From Natranaerobius thermophilus JW/NM-WN-LF (lineage in GTDB: Bacteria > Bacillota > Natranaerobiia > Natranaerobiales > Natranaerobiaceae), in contig NC_010718.1 of assembly GCF_000020005.1 (NCBI RefSeq), forward strand, positions 246,001 to 310,000: a stretch of 64,000 nucleotides of DNA, written 5' to 3'. The notes under the pieces were generated by a model. The model saw only the letters and a program-made list of their open reading frames with translations, was not told the DNA's origin and made no database searches. Each line of letters opens with the position of its first letter. The stretch's first letter is position 1. The position numbers and the translations under genes were made by a program. This document shows, piece by piece, positions 50,481 to 59,666 of this stretch.

Positions 50481-51020
50481 ATGAATAGTAATATCAGAGA
50501 TTTAGTAGTTATTTCCTTATTTGCTGCTGTTACTGGTGTACTTTCTTATGTTTATGTACCTATTAGCCCTGTACCGGTGACGGGCCAAACAATGGGTGTG
50601 ATGTTGTCAGGGGCTTTATTAGGACCTAAACGTGGGTTTATAAGTCAGGTGGTCTATCTATTGTTGGGAGTTGTAGGAATGCCGGTTTTTGCTGGTGGTA
50701 TGGGAGGAGTGGCTGTGTTATTTGGTGCCACTGGTGGTTATCTTTGGGCTTATCCCTTTGCTGCTTTTATTATAGGTTACATAGTAGAGAAGGGAGATAG
50801 ATACACAGGAATTACTTACTGGTTGGTTCTAGTACTTGCCTTACTCACAGGTGGTGTATTTATGATTTATACTACCGGAGTATTACAACTGGCTTTGGTA
50901 ACGCAGGTTCCTATTGGAGTTGCAGTTTTAGAAGGTGCAGTTCCTTTCTTGCTTGGAGATATAGTTAAAATTACAGCCAGTGCCTTTGTGACTAAAAGTT
51001 GTCGTACACTGTCATTGTGA
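50481..51020 (+). CDS. bioY: Biotin transporter BioY
   Basis: 179 residues, six helices. BioY signatures: YVYVPISPVPVTGQTMGVMLSGALLGPKRG and VVGMPVFAGGMGG ... FGATGGYLWAYPFAAFIIG. It is the substrate-binding part of a biotin ECF transporter. GGGAAGGAG precedes the ATG. The BirA box upstream supports biotin control. Confidence 0.95.
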   Translation: MNSNIRDLVVISLFAAVTGVLSYVYVPISPVPVTGQTMGVMLSGALLGPKRGFISQVVYLLLGVVGMPVFAGGMGGVAVLFGATGGYLWAYPFAAFIIGYIVEKGDRYTGITYWLVLVLALLTGGVFMIYTTGVLQLALVTQVPIGVAVLEGAVPFLLGDIVKITASAFVTKSCRTLSL

Positions 51021-51193
51021 ATAAATTTGTTTATTCAGGGAATATACACGAAAAAGCTATATTTTTGGCAGGATACAAAGTTGAATTATAGAACTTTATA
51101 CTAACTGGTACTTGTTGTCATAAACAGTTTTTTATAGGGCCACATGAAAGATATTTAAGGTAAACAAAATAAAAATTATAAAGGGGTTTACTA

Positions 51194-51895
51194 ATGGAAA
51201 ATTCCTTTAAACAAACGGAGTTTTTATCCTTATCAACTAGAGCTCAAATTTTATTGTCCAGAGAAGAGGGATTCGATGTGGAATTCAAGCAAACCTTAAA
51301 CGCTGTGGATTCCGAAGATATAGTGGCTTTCGCAAATTCCAAGCATGGAGGCGCTATTTTAGCTGGTATTAGAGAGGAACAAGAAGAGTCGGGAAGACAA
51401 GGAACAGAAATTGTAGGTTGTCCAATAGGAGATGAAGAAAAACTCACTATACTGAACAAAGCTGCTAGTTGTCATCCGCCTGTATACTTAGAGCTGTATA
51501 TCGAAAACTCCCAAAAAACACCATTTTATAGAATTGAAATTCCTTCAGGAAAAGAAAAACCCTATTGTACACCAAAAGGAACTTATAAAATAAGAGGGGA
51601 TGGGAGAACTAACGTCTTATTGCCCGATCAATTATTGTCTCTATTTGTCGAAGAAGAAAGCGAACAATTTATAGGTCGCTTCAAAGAAGCCACTAAAGAG
51701 TTAGAAAAAAGTCATTCCGAACTTCAAAACGCTATTTCAGGAGATATGCGCAAGTTTTTAGAGAATTTTTACGGCGAATTCGCCCGAAAAATTAATAAAA
51801 TTGAAAGTATTGAAGACAGAATGGAAAGCCTAGAAAATAAATTTGACAAGCTCATCAAAAATCTTGATTTGGATACGGATACGGACAAATCATGA
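51194..51895 (+). CDS. AlbA_2 (Schlafen-like) domain protein
   Basis: 233 residues. The N-terminal AlbA_2 domain has GFDVEFKQTLNAVDSEDIVAFANSKHGGAILAGI, and later PSGKEKPYCTPKGTYKIRGDG. The C-terminal 70 residues form a coiled coil (SIEDRMESLENKFDKLIKNL). This domain binds nucleic acids in many regulators and in some Schlafen-like nucleases. There is no helix-turn-helix typical of the longer transcription factors. Single gene, role not deducible. Confidence 0.85.
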   Translation: MENSFKQTEFLSLSTRAQILLSREEGFDVEFKQTLNAVDSEDIVAFANSKHGGAILAGIREEQEESGRQGTEIVGCPIGDEEKLTILNKAASCHPPVYLELYIENSQKTPFYRIEIPSGKEKPYCTPKGTYKIRGDGRTNVLLPDQLLSLFVEEESEQFIGRFKEATKELEKSHSELQNAISGDMRKFLENFYGEFARKINKIESIEDRMESLENKFDKLIKNLDLDTDTDKS

Positions 51896-51992
51896 GTTTT
51901 GATTAAATATGATTATGTTATAATATGATAGTAGTTAAAGTATGGAGTTTTTAAACGAAATCTGTCAGTGAATTGTAAAAGGAGAGTTACAA

Positions 51993-53222
51993 ATGGTTCA
52001 GAGACACGGCGCTCCTACTGATCCTAATAAGCGAGTTGAAATAGTAGATATCATTCGCGGGTTTGCGCTCTTTGGTGTACTTTTAGTGAATATGACTCTG
52101 TTTAAATCCACCTTATTTTATTGGGAGCAAATACCCCATTATTCCGGGGATATCAATGTATTCTTTGGTTGGATGATTGAACTTCTGGCAACTGGTAAGT
52201 TTTATCCTATTTTTTCGTTTTTATTTGGTTTGGGTTTTTATTTTTTTGTCAGCAGGGCCCAGAAAAAAGGGTTAAAGGTAGGTAAATTATACCGGCGCAG
52301 AATCTTGGGATTATTAATTTTTGGATTAATTCATTTAGTATTTATCTGGTCAGGTGATATACTTCATCTCTATTCTGTCGGTGGTTTGTTTTTACTTGTA
52401 TTCAGTACCATGTCGGATAAAACTATCAAAAAACTGATGGTTTTCTTTTTTTGTCTTGCTGTTATCATTCAGGGAGGAATTGTTTTCGCTGAAACCCTAA
52501 CTGCAGAAGAGGATTTAACTGCTGAAATAGATCCTCGTGAAAAAAGGTTGCAGCTAAAAGAAGATGCAACAGGGGTCTATCAGGAGGGAGATTTTCTAGA
52601 TATTTTAAGGTTTAGAGTAGTTAATGAAGTGCCTTATGTTATGTTAAATATACTTTTGAGTTTACCAGATATTTTATTTTTATTTCTGCTGGGCTTATAT
52701 GCTGGTAGAAAGAAAATTTTTATGAAAATCGGTGAATATAGACAAAAATTTCGCTGGACTCTTAATAGAACACTGCCTATTGGGGTGATTGGAACCCTTG
52801 TATATTATTTAATAATGGTTGATTCTATTGGCTTGGGCCCAATAGCAGGAGACGTTTTAGCTGAAATGATATTTTATGTAGCTTCAATATCTTTGGCAGT
52901 GACTTACATTTGTAGCTTAAGCTTGCTAAGCCAATATAATTTCCCTATGAGAATACTGTCTCCTCTTTCCAATGTTGGCAAAATGGCCTTAACTAATTAT
53001 CTTACCCAGTCCCTGATCAGTGTGTCGATTTTCTATGGCTATGGAGCGGGTTTGTTTGAACAGGTGAGTGTTACCGGAGGAGTCGCTATAACAGTAGGAA
53101 TTTACACATTACAAATGATCTGGAGTTGGATTTGGATGTCTAGGTTTAGATTTGGGCCCTTTGAGTGGTTGTGGAGAAGTTTTACCTATCAAGAATTTCC
53201 GCCTATTAAATTATCATCGTAA
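51993..53222 (+). CDS. DUF418 membrane protein (YeiB-like)
   Basis: 409 residues, about ten helices. The DUF418 pattern: KRVEIVDIIRGFALFGVLLVNM at the start, YPIFSFLFGLGFYFF, RRRILGLLIFGLIHLVFIWSGDILHLYSV, and FGPFEWLWRSFTY at the end. AAAGGAGAG precedes ATG 51993. The family's function is unknown. It may be an acyltransferase-like membrane protein. A GNAT gene follows after 74 bases. Confidence 0.9.
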   Translation: MVQRHGAPTDPNKRVEIVDIIRGFALFGVLLVNMTLFKSTLFYWEQIPHYSGDINVFFGWMIELLATGKFYPIFSFLFGLGFYFFVSRAQKKGLKVGKLYRRRILGLLIFGLIHLVFIWSGDILHLYSVGGLFLLVFSTMSDKTIKKLMVFFFCLAVIIQGGIVFAETLTAEEDLTAEIDPREKRLQLKEDATGVYQEGDFLDILRFRVVNEVPYVMLNILLSLPDILFLFLLGLYAGRKKIFMKIGEYRQKFRWTLNRTLPIGVIGTLVYYLIMVDSIGLGPIAGDVLAEMIFYVASISLAVTYICSLSLLSQYNFPMRILSPLSNVGKMALTNYLTQSLISVSIFYGYGAGLFEQVSVTGGVAITVGIYTLQMIWSWIWMSRFRFGPFEWLWRSFTYQEFPPIKLSS

Positions 53223-53296
53223 TATAATTCTGCTGTCGCCTTAATTAATATAATTGAAAATCCTATAAATAGATGATCTCTATGGGAGGTATTATT

Positions 53297-53830
53297 ATGA
53301 AGAAAAAAATACGCCAGGGTAAGATTTCCGACTTTTCACGGCTATCATGGGCATGGGATAATAACCCTTCTACTTTAAAAGTTTTTAAACAGCGAATGAA
53401 TATGGGTATTCAAGAATTTTGGGTGATTGAATCTCTAGAAAAGGATAATAATGGGAATTTACCTGTGGAATTAGCAGGGGAGTTTCATATCGTGTGGGAC
53501 TCGCCGGACCCAGATGAAGCCGATGGTGAAGCAAGAGCCTATCTATGCGCTTTTAGAGTCCATCCCGACTATCGCGGGTTAGGTTTGGGAAAAAACTTGA
53601 TGGAAGGAGTTCTGTCCCGAGTGTCTCAAGTTGGCAGAACCCAGGTGACAATAGGAGTTAAACAAAATCGCCCTGAAATCAAAGAAATTTATCATAAATG
53701 GGGATTTACAGAGTTGGTAAAACTAAAGACAGTAGATCATCATAATTTTAATGAACAAGGTGAACCCAACCCAACTGATTTTCCCATTGAATTGTATTTG
53801 AAATATTTATCTAAAAATAACAAGAACTAG
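53297..53830 (+). CDS. GNAT-family N-acetyltransferase
   Basis: About 177 residues from ATG 53297 behind GGGAGG; the longer frame from 53273 has no site. Acetyl-CoA-binding motif AFRVHPDYRGLGLGKNLMEGVLS, then VKQNRPEIKEIYHKWGF. Substrate unknown. It ends nine bases before the methyltransferase gene's upstream frame, so the two are probably co-transcribed. Confidence 0.88.
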   Translation: MKKKIRQGKISDFSRLSWAWDNNPSTLKVFKQRMNMGIQEFWVIESLEKDNNGNLPVELAGEFHIVWDSPDPDEADGEARAYLCAFRVHPDYRGLGLGKNLMEGVLSRVSQVGRTQVTIGVKQNRPEIKEIYHKWGFTELVKLKTVDHHNFNEQGEPNPTDFPIELYLKYLSKNNKN

Positions 53831-53844
53831 GATGGAGGATGCTA

Positions 53845-54984
53845 ATGTCTCAATTTGAGTTGATTGCCACTTCTACTTTTGGTTTAGAAGCCTTAGTTAA
53901 ACAGGAGATTAAGGATTTAGGTTATGAAATTGTTTCTGTGGAGAACGGAAAAGTTACTTTTAAAGGCGATGAAAAAGCTATATGTAGAGCAAACTTATGG
54001 CTTCGAACGGCAGATCGGGTAAAGTTGAAAATTGGGGAGTTTACAGCCAAATCCTTTGAAGAATTATTTGAACAGACTTATCAGCTTCCATGGGAGGAGT
54101 TGTTACCACAGAACGCAGAGTTTCCCGTGGAAGGAAAATCGGTTAAATCCCAGCTTTATAGTGTTCCTAACTGTCAATCCATTGTGAAAAAAGCAGTAGT
54201 CAAGAAAATGGGGCAGGCCTACGGCCAAAGTTGGTTTGAGGAAGATGGTCCCTTTTATAAAATTGAGGTGGCTTTACTTAAAGATATAGCCACACTAACT
54301 ATTGATACTAGTGGACCAGGATTACATAAAAGAGGCTATCGGGCCCTGGTCAGTCACGCGCCATTAAAAGAAACCTTGGCAGCGGCATTGATCATGCTAG
54401 CTCGGTGGTATCCAGACACTGCTTTGATAGATCCACTTTGCGGTTCGGGAACTATTCCTATAGAAGCTGCTATGATCGGACGTAATATCCCACCAGGATT
54501 GAACAGAAATTTTTCAGCTTCTTCTTGGCCAATCATCTCAGATAAAATCTGGCAAAATGTAAGAGAAGAAGGTCAGGACAAGGCCGAATTTGACAAAGAA
54601 CTAAAGATTTATGGTTCTGATTTTGATGAAGAGATGGTACAACTGTCTCAAGACAACGCAGAAAAGGTTTTGGGTAAAAATATACCGGAATTTACCTGCA
54701 TGCCAATTGATAAAATTAGCAGTAATGAGGAATACGGCAAGCTAATATGCAATCCACCCTATGGAGAGAGACTAGGTGAAGAGCCGGAAGTTGATGATTT
54801 ATACCGCCAAATGGGTCAAATTTTTAACAAGAGGTTCCCTACTTGGTCTTATTATATACTGACTCCTCATAACAATTTTGAAAAATTGTTTGGGAAAAAA
54901 GCCAGTAAAAAACGAAAGCTATACAATGGACGAATTCGAGTAGATTATTATCAGTACTTTGGACCTAAACCACCAAATCTTTAA
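53845..54984 (+). CDS. THUMP-domain rRNA N2-guanine methyltransferase (RlmL/YpsC-like)
   Basis: About 379 residues from ATG 53845 (GGATGGAGG upstream). An N-terminal ferredoxin-like plus THUMP region (1-165) precedes a class I methyltransferase with DPLCGSGTIPIEAAMIGRNIPPG, GSDFDEEMVQLSQDNA and the catalytic NPPYGERL. This is the layout of RlmL N-terminal half / YpsC, which methylate a guanine of 23S rRNA. Confidence 0.92.
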   Translation: MSQFELIATSTFGLEALVKQEIKDLGYEIVSVENGKVTFKGDEKAICRANLWLRTADRVKLKIGEFTAKSFEELFEQTYQLPWEELLPQNAEFPVEGKSVKSQLYSVPNCQSIVKKAVVKKMGQAYGQSWFEEDGPFYKIEVALLKDIATLTIDTSGPGLHKRGYRALVSHAPLKETLAAALIMLARWYPDTALIDPLCGSGTIPIEAAMIGRNIPPGLNRNFSASSWPIISDKIWQNVREEGQDKAEFDKELKIYGSDFDEEMVQLSQDNAEKVLGKNIPEFTCMPIDKISSNEEYGKLICNPPYGERLGEEPEVDDLYRQMGQIFNKRFPTWSYYILTPHNNFEKLFGKKASKKRKLYNGRIRVDYYQYFGPKPPNL

Positions 54985-55099
54985 AACCATTAAAACCTCA
55001 GGTATTTTGAACTTAAGATCGCGATACTTCTGCTAACCTTGATACGTCTCCCAATAATAGAAAATAATAACAATAAAGGTTAAAAGGGGGACAAATTTA

Positions 55100-55879
55100 A
55101 TGGTCGGAACAACCAAACAAGTGCTGTTAACTACTGTAGTAGTTATGGCTTTTATGGTGATGACTGGTTTTTCTATTGCACCTGATGTTCATGATGAAGA
55201 TGCAGAAATAATTGATCCAAAAAGTAATAACAGTCTGATCGGAGTTAGTGGTGAAGGTGAGGTTAAAGTAGAACCTGAGGTAGCATATGTGACTTTAGGG
55301 GTTGAAACATCTTCTCCCGATCCACAAAAGGCTCAAGCAGAGAACAGCGACATTATGGAGGATGTAGTAGAGACTTTAAGGGATCAAGGAATTGCAGAGG
55401 AAGACATTCGAATTGGCCATTACAGTATAGGTCAGCAGTATGTAAGGCCTGACGAAGAGGAAGAACCTGACTATCAAGTGGCTAATCATATTGATATTAC
55501 AGTACACGACCTGGATAATGTGGGCTCTGTATTAGAGGCCAGTGTAAATCAAGGCGTTAATAATATCAGGAGCTTAGAATTTGGAGTTTTAGATGAAGAA
55601 GAGTATAAAATGAAGGCTCTGGATAATGCCCTTGAAAATGCAGAACAAAAAGCAGATCGAATCGCCAGTTTCTATGATAAGTCTCTGGACGACATCAAAC
55701 AGGTATTAGAAAGTGATACTTCTCTTGGACGCATGCAAATGGATATGGATATGGAATATACTGTTAGTGAAGAGGCCTTGGAAATGAGTGACGATGTTTA
55801 TGGTACAGCAGGTTTAGATGCCCAACCAGGAGAAGTTACCTTTGAAGCAGATGTAGATGTAATATATGAAATGCAATAA
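55100..55879 (+). CDS. SIMPL-domain (DUF541) exported protein
   Basis: 259 residues with an N-terminal signal (VLLTTVVVMAFMVMTGFSIA) and a SIMPL domain: ISVSGEGEVKVEPEVAYVTLGVET-type start (here IGVSGEGEVKVEPEVAYVTL), DIRIGHYSIGQQYV and ALDNALENAEQKADRIA. The family is found in periplasmic or cell-surface proteins, linked in some bacteria to oxidative or stress resistance. The mature part is acidic. AAAGGGGG lies before the start. A terminator follows. Confidence 0.9.
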   Translation: MVGTTKQVLLTTVVVMAFMVMTGFSIAPDVHDEDAEIIDPKSNNSLIGVSGEGEVKVEPEVAYVTLGVETSSPDPQKAQAENSDIMEDVVETLRDQGIAEEDIRIGHYSIGQQYVRPDEEEEPDYQVANHIDITVHDLDNVGSVLEASVNQGVNNIRSLEFGVLDEEEYKMKALDNALENAEQKADRIASFYDKSLDDIKQVLESDTSLGRMQMDMDMEYTVSEEALEMSDDVYGTAGLDAQPGEVTFEADVDVIYEMQ

Positions 55880-55931
55880 GACTAAATATGAAACTAAGAA
55901 TATGTTGTCTTAACTTTTACATTTAACTTTT

Positions 55932-55962
55932 ACCAAAGGGGCTTTGCCTCTTTGGTTTTTTA
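55932..55962 (+). terminator. Intrinsic terminator after the SIMPL gene
   Basis: ACCAAAGGGG pairs with CCTCTTTGGT (one wobble) and is followed by a seven-T run. Confidence 0.88.
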
Positions 55963-56048
55963 TTAGACAGTCATTAATTTTGGGCCTATAATATAGATGA
56001 ATAGATATACTGTGTTAATGATACAAATTTTTATAGGGAGGGGTATAT

Positions 56049-57230
56049 GTGACAGGGGCTAGATTTGATCAGATCATCGATAGGACAGGCACCCATTCTT
56101 ATAAATGGGATGATGTAGGGGAAGTTTTTGGATCCAATGAGCTATTACCTATGTGGGTGGCAGATATGGATTTTCAATCTCCTGATTCTGTTATTGAGGC
56201 TGTTGTAGAGAGAGCCCAACACGGGGTTTATGGTTATGCGGGTGATTTTGACGGTTATTTCAATTCAGTGAAAGACTGGTTTAATAAAAGATTCAATTGT
56301 AAAATTGAGAAAGATTGGATAAAAACTACTCCTGGCGTAGTACCAGCCCTTAATATGGCTGTCAGAACCTATACTAATCCCGGTGATAAAGTAATAATAC
56401 AGTCACCTGTCTATCCACCTTTTTTTAATGTGGTTAGAAACAATGGCTGTCATGTAATTAATAATGAACTTATTGAAGAAAAGGGGAAATATTATATTGA
56501 CTTTGAGGACTTAGATAAAAAAGCTAGTGATAGTCGGGCTAAAATTTTAATGCTATGTAGTCCCCATAATCCCGTAGGAAGAGTTTGGAGTCGTGAAGAG
56601 CTTAAAAAAATCGGCGAAATCTGCCAAAAGAATAATTTAATACTAATTTCAGATGAAATTCATGGAGATCTGACCTTCCCGGGAAATAATAATATTCCCT
56701 ACTTTAAAATAATGTCTGAATTAAACTTTAATAATGTAATTTTGTGTACTTCTCCGGCCAAAACCTTTAATGTGGCTGGGCTACAAACATCTAGTGTTAT
56801 CATACCGGACCAATGCTTGCGATCATCCTTTAATAACACCTTAGAAGCAAATGGATTTTCAAAGCCAAATATTTTTGGTTTAATTGCTGCTGAATCCTGT
56901 TACAATTATGGTGAAGATTGGTTAGATGAGCTGAGAGAATACCTGTATCAAAACTTTTTATTTATAGAAGATTACTTAAAAAATAATATACCTGCCTTGG
57001 AAGTGACAAAGTCCCAGGGTACTTATCTGGCCTGGTTAGATATCAGGAAAACAGGTAAAACAACTAAAGAAATTCAAAAGTTGTTAGTATCTCAAGGAAA
57101 AGTTGCTTTAATTCCCGGTACAAAATTTGGCCCTAATGGAGAAGGTTTTTTAAGACTGAATTTCGGATGTCCTCAAAAACAGCTCCACCAAGGTCTTGAT
57201 AGGATAGCAAAGGTGATTAATAGTTTATAA
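56049..57230 (+). CDS. patB: PLP-dependent aminotransferase/C-S lyase, MalY/PatB type
   Basis: 393 residues from GTG 56049 behind GGGAGGGG. Class II features: LPMWVADMDFQSP at the N-terminus, GVYGYAG, TPGVVPALN, SPVYPPFFNV, CSPHNPVGRVW, LISDEIHGDL and the PLP lysine in SPAKTFNVAGLQ. These are typical of PatB/MalY cystathionine beta-lyases (cystathionine or cysteine conjugates to pyruvate, NH3 and a thiol). The two-tier hairpin at 57268 follows. Confidence 0.9.
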   Translation: MTGARFDQIIDRTGTHSYKWDDVGEVFGSNELLPMWVADMDFQSPDSVIEAVVERAQHGVYGYAGDFDGYFNSVKDWFNKRFNCKIEKDWIKTTPGVVPALNMAVRTYTNPGDKVIIQSPVYPPFFNVVRNNGCHVINNELIEEKGKYYIDFEDLDKKASDSRAKILMLCSPHNPVGRVWSREELKKIGEICQKNNLILISDEIHGDLTFPGNNNIPYFKIMSELNFNNVILCTSPAKTFNVAGLQTSSVIIPDQCLRSSFNNTLEANGFSKPNIFGLIAAESCYNYGEDWLDELREYLYQNFLFIEDYLKNNIPALEVTKSQGTYLAWLDIRKTGKTTKEIQKLLVSQGKVALIPGTKFGPNGEGFLRLNFGCPQKQLHQGLDRIAKVINSL

Positions 57231-57267
57231 ATTACGGAAATTAAATCAATTCTAGAAAAACATAAAA

Positions 57268-57329
57268 ATGCTCCCCTTTATTTGGTGACAGCTTTTATTT
57301 TCTTAGCTGTCTACCGAATGGGGGAGCAT
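57268..57329. terminator. Two-tier hairpin between convergent genes
   Basis: ATGCTCCCC (57268-57276) pairs with GGGGAGCAT (57321-57329), and GGTGACAGCT (57284-57293) with AGCTGTCTACC (57305-57315). It lies between patB and the convergent VOC gene. Confidence 0.75.
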
Positions 57330-57427
57330 ATCAAAATCAATTATTAAATTATTAAACTTTATAAGCAACGCAATAAGCAACGTATTTATTGTTATGTAGT
57401 TTAATTTTAATCTTCAGGATAATCTAA

Positions 57428-57781
57428 CTAATCTAGAAATTTTTGAATCTCCAGACTGTATCCATTAGGATCTTCTGAAAAGAAATGATAGATTTTAAAA
57501 TCAGGATTAGTTTTGGGTTTATTAAAAGGTTGATAACCATTGTCTATCAGAGATCCGTAAGCTCTATCGACTTCTTCTGTCAATAAAGTTATGATAGGGG
57601 CTTTCCCTTCACTCTTGACCTCCATGTGTGTGCAAAATCCGATCATACCTCCACCAGGGATTTCATAAATTCTACAAGCTCCTTGATCCTTAAATAAAGG
57701 GAGCTGCAGTACATTGTGGTAAAAATCATGTACTTTCTCTAAGTCATTCGTTCCCAAAAATATCACTGAACCTGACCACAT
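57428..57781 (-). CDS. VOC/glyoxalase-family protein
   Basis: 117 residues from the ATG at 57781 (AAAGGTGG upstream): MWSGSVIFLGTNDLEKVHDFYHN, a typical VOC start with one beta-alpha-beta-beta-beta unit, and HFFSEDPNGYSLEIQKFLD at the end. The 48 extra upstream residues of the longest frame look spurious. VOC proteins are metal-dependent lyases, dioxygenases or resistance proteins; no substrate is suggested. Confidence 0.85.
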   Translation of the reverse strand: MWSGSVIFLGTNDLEKVHDFYHNVLQLPLFKDQGACRIYEIPGGGMIGFCTHMEVKSEGKAPIITLLTEEVDRAYGSLIDNGYQPFNKPKTNPDFKIYHFFSEDPNGYSLEIQKFLD

Positions 57782-57950
57782 AATATACCACCTTTCTTTA
57801 ATTTTTTGCAGGAAAATAAGCAATTTTACAGAAACGGTTCTAAATAGAAAAATTAAATTTAGCAAACTAGTTAATAAGCTAAAAACTTGTGTCCTTAAAT
57901 AACAATATAACAGCTCTTTTACCATTTTATAAAGGAAGGGGAGTTACAAA

Positions 57951-58406
57951 TTGAGAGGTTGTCTTGTAGCTATCTTGATATTTGCAGTGCTGGGATTGAG
58001 TTTTTATTTTTTTGTTGCAGGTCCAACAGAAAATATAGATCGAGAATATCCAGGAATAATGTACACTACTGACGGCGAAATTGAAGAACAAATTACTGTT
58101 AAGTTGAGGGGAGCGCTTACTGAACCGCTTATGAGCGAACCTACCTTTGAGGGAGAAATTGAAATAACCGGTGATGAAATATACTACTCCGAATCAATTC
58201 CTGAAATCGAATGCGCTGAAGGAATTTTTTTTCTGGGGTTCCCGGAACAGGAAACCCCAGAAGGTATAGTATCGGGTAGTGTTACGATTTCAGATGATCT
58301 AGAAAAACTTATTGGCTCCTTATCTTTAAATAACAAATACACCTATTACTTTGGAGCTCCAGGCGAAAGCCTGGAAGAAATCCTTGCTATCAAAATGTAC
58401 GAATAA
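57951..58406 (+). CDS. Membrane-anchored protein of unknown function
   Basis: 151 residues from TTG 57951 behind AAGGGGAG. One N-terminal helix (LVAILIFAVLGLSFYFFVAG), then an acidic exported region with repeated beta-like segments (EGEIEITGDEIYYSESIPEIE; GSVTISDDLEKLIGSLSL). No family recognised. It is convergent with kbl. Confidence 0.65.
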   Translation: MRGCLVAILIFAVLGLSFYFFVAGPTENIDREYPGIMYTTDGEIEEQITVKLRGALTEPLMSEPTFEGEIEITGDEIYYSESIPEIECAEGIFFLGFPEQETPEGIVSGSVTISDDLEKLIGSLSLNNKYTYYFGAPGESLEEILAIKMYE

Positions 58407-58439
58407 TTGTGTATGCAAATGTTAATTCGAAAACTTATG

Positions 58440-59630
58440 TTAAATCAGGTTAAGTTCTTTTCCTACTTTTGAGAACTTTTCAAGAGCAAAATCTAGATCC
58501 TCTTTACTGTGGGCAGCTGAAATCATTGCCCGAATTCTTGCTTTGCCATGTGGAACTAATGGGAACCCAATAGCTTGTGCAAAAATGTTTTCTTCAAATA
58601 ATTTTTCACTAAATTCGCTGGCTGCTTTAGCATCACCGATCATCACTGGAGTTATTGGAGTTTCAGATTCGCCAGTGTCAAATCCTAATTCTTTAATTCC
58701 TTTTTTAAAGTAATCGGCATTGTCCCATAATTTGGTTACTAATTCGTCACTATCTGATAGTATTTTAATGGCTTCTAGTGTTGCAGCAGTATCCGGTACT
58801 GTAAGGGCAGAACTAAATGTAAAAGGACGAGATTTTTGTCTGATATATTCTATTAGCTGTGCACTACCTGCTATACAGCCACCCATAACACCTAGGGCTT
58901 TTGAGAAGGTACCAATTTCGATATCTACTTCTCCATGCAAGTTAAAGTGGTCAACTATGCCTCGGCCACTTCTTCCTAAAACTCCCTCACCATGAGCATC
59001 GTCCACCATAGTCATGGCATCGTATTTTTTAGCTACTTCTACAATTTCTGGTAATGGAGCAATGTCTCCATCCATGCTGAATACACCATCAGTGATAATC
59101 AATTTTTTTCCAGGCGGGTTCTCTTTTAGCACTGATTCTAAGCTATCTACATCATTATGTGAATAAACTTTGATATCTGCTCTGGACAATCTTGAGCCAT
59201 CAATAATACTTGCGTGGTTTAATTCATCGCTGATAATAGTATCCCCTTTTCCTACTAGTGCAGGAATAGCTGATAAATTTGCTTTAAATCCTGATTGAAC
59301 TGAAAGAGCAGCTTCTACTCCTTTAAATTCGGCCAACTTCCGTTCTAGCTGATGGTGAATATCCATAGTCCCTGCAATAGTTCGTACAGCTCCAGGACCT
59401 ACTCCGTACTCGTCGATGGCTTTTTTGGCAGCCTCAACTATTTGAGAATGGTTAGCAAAGCCTAGATAGTTATTCGAACAGAAGTTTAACATCTTTTTAC
59501 CTTTAATTTGTACCCAGGCACCTTGTGGCCCCTCTAAAGTTTTGATATCTTTGTAAAGTCCTTTTTCTTTTAATTCTTCTAGCTCTGTTTGAATAAAGTT
59601 TAGTTTTTCTTGTGAGCTCAAATTAATCAC
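58440..59630 (-). CDS. kbl: Glycine C-acetyltransferase (2-amino-3-ketobutyrate CoA ligase)
   Basis: 396 residues of the alpha-oxoamine synthase family. Motifs: [46 protein letters not shown], and the PLP lysine in [12 protein letters not shown]. It cleaves 2-amino-3-ketobutyrate with CoA into glycine and acetyl-CoA. It lies 36 bases after tdh on the same strand, giving the two-step threonine-to-glycine pathway. Without that context BioF would be an alternative. Confidence 0.95.
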   Translation of the reverse strand: MINLSSQEKLNFIQTELEELKEKGLYKDIKTLEGPQGAWVQIKGKKMLNFCSNNYLGFANHSQIVEAAKKAIDEYGVGPGAVRTIAGTMDIHHQLERKLAEFKGVEAALSVQSGFKANLSAIPALVGKGDTIISDELNHASIIDGSRLSRADIKVYSHNDVDSLESVLKENPPGKKLIITDGVFSMDGDIAPLPEIVEVAKKYDAMTMVDDAHGEGVLGRSGRGIVDHFNLHGEVDIEIGTFSKALGVMGGCIAGSAQLIEYIRQKSRPFTFSSALTVPDTAATLEAIKILSDSDELVTKLWDNADYFKKGIKELGFDTGESETPITPVMIGDAKAASEFSEKLFEENIFAQAIGFPLVPHGKARIRAMISAAHSKEDLDFALEKFSKVGKELNLI

Positions 59631-59666
59631 TCCTTAAATTTAGAATATTTTTTACATCTTTACGTA

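Noticed and set aside
57782..57925. 48-residue N-terminal extension of the VOC protein
   Set aside because: The VOC domain starts at the internal ATG 57781, which has its own ribosome site; the extension is hydrophobic noise.
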